The notes below the pieces were generated by a model that did no database searches, was not told where the DNA came from, and saw only the letters and a list, made by a program, of their open reading frames with translations. From an uncultured Ruminococcus sp. (GTDB taxonomy: Bacteria > Bacillota > Clostridia > Oscillospirales > Ruminococcaceae), in assembly GCA_945876405.1 (NCBI GenBank), contig CAMCOJ010000119.1, positions 1 through 6,571 of the forward strand: a stretch of DNA of 6,571 nucleotides, written 5' to 3'. Position 1 is the first letter of the stretch. Every line of letters starts with the position of its first letter. Below are positions 1 to 4,219 of the stretch, in pieces. The position numbers and the translations under genes were made by a program.

Positions 1-430
1 TAGTATAGCTAACACTTCCGGAGAAATCCAGTATTTCACCAATTTGATTTGAATCATTTGAATTATCCGTTGATAAATATAAATCTGATTCCATTTCATC
101 CTTATTAAAAAAGCGTCCGTTGTAAAATTCTTCATTATGAAAATAACTAAAATCATTAACATAAATATATTTAACTATCTGTTTTTCTGAATTTTCGTTC
201 TTTATTACAGTAGAATACATATTGGCATTGTATATGTCCAGACATTGAATTATTTCTTCGTATTGATATTTAATATTTCCTCTTACAATCAAAGAAAATG
301 TCTCTCCTTGTTTCTCTCCAAGGTAAAGCAATTTATTGTATTCTTCTTTTTCCTGTTCTTCAAAAGTAAACTCAAAAACAAATATTGCCATAAAGATAAA
401 CAGAACCGCTGTAAATATTTTCTTTTTCAA
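1..430 (-). CDS. Membrane protein with FtsX/MacB-like extracellular segment, N-terminal part (runs off left edge)
   Basis: I do not recognise this gene firmly. Reading the minus strand from TTG at 430-428 gives 143 uninterrupted codons to the window edge. The start is chosen because AAGGAG (442-437) lies 6 nt upstream. The protein begins with MKKKIF and a hydrophobic segment at about residues 5-22, a membrane anchor or uncleaved signal. An acidic, Tyr/Asn-rich region follows that should lie outside the cell. Residues 104-108 (NGRFF) followed by an acidic stretch resemble the extracellular domain of FtsX/MacB-type ABC transporter permeases, including bacteriocin-associated ones. That is inference from general likeness; the later membrane helices would be outside the window. 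It lies 25 nt downstream of a remnant of an Rpn gene start and is probably transcribed from the promoter duplicated with that remnant. The reading frame is strongly AT-rich. Confidence 0.72.
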   Translation of the reverse strand, partial: MKKKIFTAVLFIFMAIFVFEFTFEEQEKEEYNKLLYLGEKQGETFSLIVRGNIKYQYEEIIQCLDIYNANMYSTVIKNENSEKQIVKYIYVNDFSYFHNEEFYNGRFFNKDEMESDLYLSTDNSNDSNQIGEILDFSGSVSYT

Positions 431-455
431 TTTTTTCTCCTTTTTTCTATATTAC

Positions 456-545
456 TCAAACTTCGCATTTAAAAACTGCATCTGCAAAATAACGTTTCGT
501 CATATTCTTTGAGACTGTATCAATCTGTCTCAATATGTTTTTCAT
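456..545 (-). pseudogene. Degraded 5' end of an Rpn-family nuclease gene (29-codon remnant ORF)
   Basis: The minus strand reads LRQIDTVSKNMTKRYFADA, matching the start of the full Rpn protein encoded at 2049-859 (GQIDIASKDMMENNRYFADA) apart from small indels and substitutions. The match stops at the ADA motif, and a stop codon (458-456) follows after six more codons. The ribosome binding site used by the full gene (AAAGGA) is AAATGA here, which also creates an ATG at 545. That ATG lies about where transcription should start from the adjacent promoter, so any translation would be leaderless. It looks like a decayed remnant left after duplication or deletion. A functional 29-residue leader peptide ahead of the downstream membrane protein gene is possible but less likely. 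Confidence 0.65.
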
Positions 546-636
546 TTCTCCATTATATCATTTTTTCTTTCGCTGTGCAACACCTGTATTCTAACATATT
601 TATTTTTCAATGTCTATAGTTTCGCCCTAAGAGGTA
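521..636. repeat. 116-bp direct repeat, left copy (promoter region and start of Rpn gene)
   Basis: Position 521-636 matches 2037-2152 with an offset of exactly 1516 and no gaps. I count six mismatches in 116 positions, with the 60 bases from 577 to 636 identical. Weaker, gapped similarity continues leftward to about 476, covering the next Rpn codons. The shared part holds the -35 and -10 boxes and one GCCCTAAGAGGTA element. Beyond 636 the copies diverge abruptly: this one runs into the rplJ fragment. Confidence 0.92.
552..580 (-). promoter_or_regulatory. SigA-type promoter (remnant copy) reading towards the left-edge gene
   Basis: On the minus strand, TTGCAC (580-575) is followed after exactly 17 nt by a perfect TATAAT (557-552). 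It is the duplicate of the promoter at 2096-2068. It now precedes the Rpn remnant and the left-edge membrane protein gene, so it probably drives that gene. Its -10 box is closer to consensus than the copy in front of the full Rpn gene (TACAAT). Confidence 0.75.
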
Positions 637-645
637 TTATTTTAT

Positions 646-804
646 TTTGCTCTTAAGGAAGCTGGTATCTCAGGTCTCGAAAACGTACTTGAAGGTACAA
701 CTGCTATCGCTCTCTCAGCAAAGGATCAGCCAGCTCCAGCAAGAATCCTCGGTAAGTTTGCAGATGATTCAGAAGGCAAATTCAGCGTTAAGGCTGATTT
801 CATC
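646..804 (+). pseudogene. rplJ: Internal fragment of the ribosomal protein L10 gene
   Basis: The frame starting FALKEAGISGLENVLEG and continuing with TTAIALSAKDQPAPARILG and KFADDSEGKFSVKADFI is recognisable L10. It corresponds to the middle of the protein, roughly E. coli residues 60-110, including the EGxTAxA...PAxxLxxFA signature. There is no L10 start upstream and no C-terminal part downstream: the left side abuts the direct repeat and the right side runs into a terminator hairpin. The next codons (SEEIKAL, to about 825) may be a further L10 piece joined after a small deletion. Codon use (GGT, AAG, ATC, CTC) is typical of highly expressed genes, unlike the AT-rich surroundings. The piece cannot encode a working ribosomal protein and is best read as a captured or rearranged gene fragment. 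Confidence 0.85.
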
Positions 805-819
805 AGCGAAGAAATCAAA

Positions 820-860
820 GCCCTCACCTGCTTTTTTTCAGCAAGTGAGGGCATTTTTTT
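820..860 (+). terminator. Rho-independent terminator between rplJ fragment and Rpn gene, possibly bidirectional
   Basis: GCCCTCACCTGC (820-831) pairs with GCAAGTGAGGGC (841-852) with one mismatch, around a 9-nt T-rich loop. A run of seven T follows at 854-860 on the plus strand. It begins immediately past the minus-strand Rpn stop codon, where the hairpin would also act, though with a weaker T tract (TTTGATTT). Confidence 0.8.
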
Positions 861-1305
861 AGTTTGTTTCTTTAAGAATCTTCAGATACTTTTCCTTCTC
901 TGCGTCTATTACTCCAAGATCTGCCATAGCAGTTTCCGGTGAAACTTTTTTGTTATTTATATAATTTCTAAGCAAAGAAAGTGTAGCATCGTTTATTCCT
1001 TTCTCTCTTTCTTCCTGCGATACCTGTTTCAGTTCTTCCAAAGCCTGATACATATCTTTACCTTCTTCCACAAATGCCTTTTTGAAAGCATCTGCAAATT
1101 CTACGTCACGATTTATTTCGTCGAATGCACTATACACATCTTTACCTTCTTCTACAAATGCCCGTTTGAAAGCATCTGCAAATTCTACGTCACGATTTAT
1201 TTCGTCGAATGCACTATACACATCTTTACCTTCTTCTACAAATGCCCGTTTGAAGGCATCTGCAAATTCTACGTCACGATTTATTTCGTCGAATGCCTGA
1301 TACAT
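859..1305 (-). CDS. Candidate intragenic C-terminal protein of the Rpn gene (RpnS-like, 148 residues)
   Basis: Inside the Rpn gene, in the same frame, AAGGGGG (1319-1313) stands 7 nt before ATG 1305-1303 (Met249). This is the same ribosome binding site and spacing used by the secreted protein gene at 3839. Translation from here would give a 148-residue protein made of the three 28-residue repeats plus the C-terminal tail, without the nuclease domain. E. coli rpn genes are known to make such short RpnS proteins from internal starts, which block the full-length nuclease. That this gene does so is inference. The Gly-Gly codons GGG GGA could produce the motif by chance, but GGG is not otherwise prominent in this AT-rich gene. 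Confidence 0.45.
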   Translation of the reverse strand: MYQAFDEINRDVEFADAFKRAFVEEGKDVYSAFDEINRDVEFADAFKRAFVEEGKDVYSAFDEINRDVEFADAFKKAFVEEGKDMYQALEELKQVSQEEREKGINDATLSLLRNYINNKKVSPETAMADLGVIDAEKEKYLKILKETN

Positions 1306-2049
1306 GTCGTATCCCCCTTCATTATTTTTAATCAGCGGTCGTTTCGTAAAGACTTCTAAAAAGTTTTTTGCTACTTCATCAATATTGCTGTATTTTTCTT
1401 TATGCTTTTTTATCACCTTCGTAAGCTCTCTTTTGTCTTCCGAAAGCTTTACCAGTCTGAGTACATCACCAAGATTTGTTTCAAATTTGTCAAAATCTTC
1501 TTCTGTCATTATGTGCGGATCTATCAGATTTATCTTGTAATCCGGTATAAATCTTAAATATTCTCTTCGCTCCGGATCTATAAGCTCATATAAATTCAGT
1601 GGCTGATCCCACGGTTTTGAACTCATATTAATCACAATTGTTATTACCGGTATAAGATATCTGTCTTCGGGCATTGATGAAAGCAGAACCGATTTCGGAT
1701 CCGCCATATCCTTTATCTGCTGAGTGTACGAAAGTGAATCATAAAGCATATCTCTTACAGGCATAGCTCTGTTTACTGAACTCTGGTTTTCAAAACCGGT
1801 TATACACAAAATTTCACTGTATTTTCCATTGATACATACACTCTTTACAACATCACGAAATCTCTGGTTTCCCGCCGGAATCGTCTCTCCACCATCCTGC
1901 TGAAGAACAACAATCTGATTTCCATTCATTTCATTCAGCTGCTCCGGACGAAATACTCTTTCACCGTCATTCAGAAAATAGTTTGCCGCATCCGCAAAAT
2001 AACGGTTGTTCTCCATCATATCTTTTGAAGCTATATCAATCTGTCCCAA
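859..2049 (-). CDS. Rpn family recombination-promoting nuclease / PD-(D/E)XK transposase-like protein
   Basis: The N-terminal two thirds of this 396-residue protein carry features of the Rpn/PDDEXK_2 family: a NRYFADAANYFL-type opening (about 15-26), then RFRDVV with a likely metal-binding Asp66. The E-x-Q active-site motif follows in GFENQ (E87, Q89), then AMPVRDMLYDSLSY (95-108), a PVITIVI strand (134-140) and a PDYKINLI motif (169-176). Rpn proteins are DNA endonucleases linked to recombination and, in E. coli, to phage defence. Residues 248-331 are three copies of a 28-residue unit (DxYxAFDEINRDVEFADAFK...), and a short DMYQALEEL copy begins a fourth. The start is TTG at 2049, with AAAGGA 8 nt upstream; an N-terminal remnant of the same gene at 533 keeps the TTG. 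Transcription is from the 2096-2068 promoter. The family call is secure; activity is inferred. Confidence 0.85.
   Translation of the reverse strand: MGQIDIASKDMMENNRYFADAANYFLNDGERVFRPEQLNEMNGNQIVVLQQDGGETIPAGNQRFRDVVKSVCINGKYSEILCITGFENQSSVNRAMPVRDMLYDSLSYTQQIKDMADPKSVLLSSMPEDRYLIPVITIVINMSSKPWDQPLNLYELIDPERREYLRFIPDYKINLIDPHIMTEEDFDKFETNLGDVLRLVKLSEDKRELTKVIKKHKEKYSNIDEVAKNFLEVFTKRPLIKNNEGGYDMYQAFDEINRDVEFADAFKRAFVEEGKDVYSAFDEINRDVEFADAFKRAFVEEGKDVYSAFDEINRDVEFADAFKKAFVEEGKDMYQALEELKQVSQEEREKGINDATLSLLRNYINNKKVSPETAMADLGVIDAEKEKYLKILKETN
1057..1308 (-). repeat. Three in-frame 84-bp tandem repeats in the Rpn gene
   Basis: Units at 1057-1140, 1141-1224 and 1225-1308 differ by about 3 bases (first/second) and 6 bases (second/third). 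They encode 28 residues each. A degenerate start of a fourth unit follows at 1056-1030 (DMYQALEEL). Each unit carries AAGG 7 nt before an ATG or GTG codon (Val277, Val305, Met333), because the VEEGKD-M/V junction encodes it. Near-identity at synonymous sites suggests recent expansion or homogenisation. The predicted structure is helical, charged and possibly coiled. Confidence 0.95.
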
Positions 2050-2152
2050 TATATTTTTCCTTTCTCTATTGTATCATTTTTTCTTTCGCTGCGCAACACC
2101 TGTATTCTAACATATTTATTTTTCAATGTCTATAGTTTCGCCCTAAGAGGTA
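2037..2152. repeat. 116-bp direct repeat, right copy
   Basis: This is the partner of 521-636. It contains the first codons of the Rpn gene, its ribosome binding site and promoter, and one GCCCTAAGAGGTA element. The match ends at 2152 where the left copy switches to the rplJ fragment. Confidence 0.92.
2068..2096 (-). promoter_or_regulatory. SigA-type promoter of the Rpn nuclease gene
   Basis: On the minus strand, TTGCGC (2096-2091) and TACAAT (2073-2068) are separated by 17 nt. Transcription should start near 2061, leaving a leader of about 12 nt that just holds the AAGGA ribosome binding site before the TTG start at 2049. Confidence 0.75.
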
Positions 2153-2174
2153 ACGCAAATGCCCTAAGAGGTAA
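2140..2174. promoter_or_regulatory. Paired GCCCTAAGAGGTAA elements, possible operator
   Basis: The 14-mer GCCCTAAGAGGTAA occurs at 2140-2153 and again at 2161-2174, with start points 21 bp (two helical turns) apart. A third copy of its first 13 bases is at 624-636 upstream of the duplicated promoter. The pair ends 44 bp upstream of the Rpn -35 box. Same-face phasing suggests binding sites for a regulator or recombinase. This is inference, as I do not recognise the motif. Confidence 0.4.
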
Positions 2175-2379
2175 TTTTTTCTCATTTTATGGTAGTTTTA
2201 TTTGTTGACTCAGGACAGCTGTCAAAAAAGCAGCAGTTTCCGATGGATATTTTTACACGTAATTTGTTCAAACCTTACATATCACTCTAATCAATTATGT
2301 AAATGTCTCCAAAGTTATGTATTCATTCAAACATTTCCCCCATCAGAAATGTTATAATATATGAAAGCTTTCAGACGAG
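2175..2379. other. Intergenic region between divergent Rpn and sigma-factor genes
   Basis: No gene is visible here. The stretch is AT-rich. It holds a palindrome GACAGCTGTC at 2214-2223, flanked by TTGAC (2205-2209) and GTCAA (2221-2225). Nearer the sigma gene is the inverted repeat AACATTTC/GAAATGTT (2330-2353), which runs into the promoter at 2350-2358. Confidence 0.6.
2350..2358 (+). promoter_or_regulatory. Extended -10 promoter of the sigma/anti-sigma/serpin operon
   Basis: TGTTATAAT (2350-2358) is a perfect -10 box with an upstream TG, the extended -10 form. No good -35 box is found at the usual distance; the hexamer 17 nt upstream is AACATT. Transcription should start near 2365, giving a leader of about 20 nt. 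The right arm of an 8-bp inverted repeat (2346-2353) overlaps the box, so a repressor bound there would occlude it. Confidence 0.65.
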
Positions 2380-2391
2380 GTGATTCCTATA
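2377..2391 (+). promoter_or_regulatory. Extended ribosome binding site pointing to an ATA codon
   Basis: GAGGTGAT (2377-2384) matches eight consecutive bases of the ideal anti-16S sequence AAGGAGGTGATC. With GAGG ending at 2380, the normal 5-9 nt gap places the start at 2389, an in-frame ATA; translation from there would begin xEKETLNDLIRR. The GTG at 2380 lies within the site and cannot easily use it. The start is either a rare AUA, a mutated ATG, or GTG without its own site. Confidence 0.6.
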
Positions 2392-2910
2392 GAGAAAGAA
2401 ACTCTTAACGATTTGATCCGACGGACAGGTGAGGAGGACATGGATGCACTCGGAACCCTTTACATAAAAATGAAGGACAGTGTATTCGGTCTTGCCCTGA
2501 TGTATACAAAATCGTTCAGTGATGCAGAGGATATAGTTCATGACACCTTTATTGCGGTATGGAAAAATGCCGCAAAATACAGGCAGGACAGCCCAAAGGC
2601 CTGGATAATGAAGATTGCAAGAAATATATCGCTGACGTACATAAAAAAGCAGAACCGGATTGCAGAACTTGATGAAAATATATGTTCCGACGACTTCAGG
2701 GAAAGAATAAGCAATTCAATTATGCTTGAAAATATGCTCAGTCACCTAAACGAAAAAGAGCGTGAAATAGTAATGCTGTATGCTCACGGATTTTCTCATG
2801 AGGAAATATCAAAGATAACCGGAAAGCCCTGCGGTACAGTCCGCTGGAAATACAGCAACGCTATAAAGAAACTCTCAAACTTATCCGGAGGCGAATACAA
2901 CAATGACTGA
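2380..2910 (+). CDS. ECF-type RNA polymerase sigma factor (sigma-70 family)
   Basis: This 176-residue protein has the two ECF domains. Region 2 runs from about 24 to 92, with DAEDIVHDTFIAVW (48-61) and the AWIMKIARNISLTYIKK helix (74-90) that contacts the -10 element. Region 4 covers about 115-167: LNEKEREIVMLYAHGFSHEE, then the GTVRWKYSNAIKKL recognition helix (152-165). It would direct polymerase to a small regulon under control of the membrane protein encoded next, with which it overlaps by 8 nt. The start is uncertain. GTG at 2380 is the furthest upstream usual start, but its G is the last base of GAGG in an extended Shine-Dalgarno (GAGGTGAT, 2377-2384) that points to codon ATA at 2389. 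The internal ATG at 2440 would remove conserved region 2 residues. Confidence 0.9.
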   Translation: MIPIEKETLNDLIRRTGEEDMDALGTLYIKMKDSVFGLALMYTKSFSDAEDIVHDTFIAVWKNAAKYRQDSPKAWIMKIARNISLTYIKKQNRIAELDENICSDDFRERISNSIMLENMLSHLNEKEREIVMLYAHGFSHEEISKITGKPCGTVRWKYSNAIKKLSNLSGGEYNND

Positions 2911-3820
2911 AAAAGACATTTTAAATCAGATACGGTCTGAATGCCGGAACACATCCCCTGACAACTTTAAAAAGATAGAAAAAAGTATAATGTCAGATTC
3001 GGATACAGCAGAAGTTATACACAAAAGTACAAACGTAAGAAATATTTTTATAAAATGCACCGCAGCAGCTGCCGCACTTGTTTTACCTGTGTCTGTAATT
3101 GCATACGCAGGCAGAACATCACTAATCAGCAGAAACAGTAAGGAAACTGACCTCTCTCCTGTTACTCAGATTACATACAAAACAGTTTTTACTTCTGAAA
3201 ATACTTTACAGACAGTTTCACTGACAACTTCCGTTTCAGAAACAGAAATTACAGAAACTGAAAAATCTGAAATTTCAGAATCGGCCGAAACACTGCAGCA
3301 GCCTGTGACAAAAGAAATGGTTATAAATATATATGAACCGGAAATACCGGAAACGAAACCTGCTTATTCTGAAAAAAGCGAAGTTCAGACCGAACCTGCT
3401 GTTACCGAATGTTCCGAAACAACCGAATCACCGGAAACAACTGCATTTTCTGAAACAGAACCTGTTCAGGAAACCGAATCTCCGGAGGAAGCAGAACCAT
3501 TTAAAACAGAACTTCAGCTTGTTCCGGGATATACAGACAAGATTTTCTGCATAGAAAGAAAATCACCGGTTTCAGAGGATTCATCAGGAATTTATCACGG
3601 GGAATCAGGCGACTACAGGATAATCAGTCCGGATTCATATACTGTATATGTCTATGACGTAATAATCTACGGATACGATTATTTTGACTTTCTGAAAAAG
3701 GGGGACTATGTTTTCAAATCAGAAACAGAATATACTATCGATGAGCTTCTGAACGCTGAGGAAAAACTTCTGAAAATAGAAGACCTCATAGCCTCAGGTC
3801 TTGAAGCTGAACCAGTATAA
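2903..3820 (+). CDS. Probable membrane-anchored anti-sigma factor with Thr/Glu/Pro-rich extracellular stalk
   Basis: Residues 1-47 form a charged cytoplasmic region that could hold the sigma factor. One membrane segment follows at about 48-68 (IFIKCTAAAAALVLPVSVIA), so the C-terminal part should be outside. Residues 85-205 are a low-complexity stalk rich in Thr, Ser, Glu and Pro (repeated ETTE, ETEP, ESPE), as in extended or O-glycosylated linkers. Residues 206-305 form a compact, Tyr/Asp-rich domain I do not recognise, a candidate sensor. The start has GGAGG 11 nt upstream, and the gene overlaps the sigma gene by 8 nt, suggesting translational coupling. There is no visible zinc-binding HxxxCxxC motif. 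The anti-sigma role rests on gene order and topology; the layout recalls clostridial RsgI proteins, which couple polysaccharide sensing to cellulosome genes, but no sequence relation is claimed. Confidence 0.75.
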   Translation: MTEKDILNQIRSECRNTSPDNFKKIEKSIMSDSDTAEVIHKSTNVRNIFIKCTAAAAALVLPVSVIAYAGRTSLISRNSKETDLSPVTQITYKTVFTSENTLQTVSLTTSVSETEITETEKSEISESAETLQQPVTKEMVINIYEPEIPETKPAYSEKSEVQTEPAVTECSETTESPETTAFSETEPVQETESPEEAEPFKTELQLVPGYTDKIFCIERKSPVSEDSSGIYHGESGDYRIISPDSYTVYVYDVIIYGYDYFDFLKKGDYVFKSETEYTIDELLNAEEKLLKIEDLIASGLEAEPV

Positions 3821-3838
3821 AGTCAAGGGGGAATATCT

Positions 3839-4063
3839 ATGAAATTCAAAAAAACAACAGCACTTATTACATCGCTTATACTTGCAGCCGGTTCGTTTAA
3901 CGGCGTATCGTCTCTGGCTTACGGAAATGAATACAGCTGTGAGGGCATGACTCTGAGCATGGGTTATTCTCAATACAGCAGGCTTATGAATGATGAAAGT
4001 CTTTCAGCAGTAAAAGAGGCAAATATCACTTCCGACAGTGAATTTATTGCTGTTCCGTCATAA
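3839..4063 (+). CDS. N-terminal piece of the dockerin-serpin: signal peptide and start of leucine-rich segment
   Basis: The 74-residue product opens with MKFKKTTALITSLILAAG, a Sec signal peptide with basic start and hydrophobic core, probably cut around residues 26-29 (SSLAYG). The rest (MTLSMGYSQYSRLM...SDSEFIAVPS) matches the beginning of BspA-like leucine-rich proteins, ending midway through a repeat. On its own it would be a small secreted peptide without known function. Confidence 0.6.
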   Translation: MKFKKTTALITSLILAAGSFNGVSSLAYGNEYSCEGMTLSMGYSQYSRLMNDESLSAVKEANITSDSEFIAVPS

Positions 4064-4219
4064 ATAGAAGGTCATGTTATTGCTGAGATCGATGAAATAT
4101 CAAGTGAAAGCACAAAATACCTTGCCCTGCCTGAAAATCTTATTAAAATAAACGATAACGCCTTTGAAAACTGCCCAAAACTTGAAGCAGTTCTGATTCC
4201 GGAGAAAACAGATGAAATA

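Noticed and set aside
245..472. Plus-strand ORF rich in Phe and Leu
   Set aside because: It is the complement of the TTG-started minus-strand gene, which has a ribosome binding site and a coherent membrane protein sequence.
647..862. 71-residue plus-strand ORF
   Set aside because: It is a shifted frame of the rplJ fragment; the L10-like translation is in the frame starting at 646.
1082..1300. Plus-strand repetitive ORF opposite the Rpn gene
   Set aside because: Its repeats are the antisense of the 84-bp units; it has no ribosome binding site and no independent protein features.
1057..1308. Possible CRISPR array
   Set aside because: Units are contiguous 84-bp copies without spacers, in frame and encoding a 28-residue protein repeat.
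859..2049. Autonomous insertion sequence built on the Rpn transposase-like gene
   Set aside because: I found no terminal inverted repeats or target-site duplication; the flanking 116-bp repeat is a promoter duplicate, not an IS end.
2205..2225. TTGAC/GTCAA with inner GACAGCTGTC palindrome as a terminator or -35 box
   Set aside because: No T tract follows in either useful position, and no -10 box lies at 17 nt; it is kept only as an intergenic palindrome.
3333..3554. Plus-strand ORF inside the anti-sigma gene
   Set aside because: It is an out-of-frame reading of the Glu/Thr-rich stalk codons.
4061..4063. Recoding of the serpin stop as selenocysteine or a programmed frameshift
   Set aside because: The codon is TAA, not TGA, and the frame is unchanged across it; no slippery sequence is needed.
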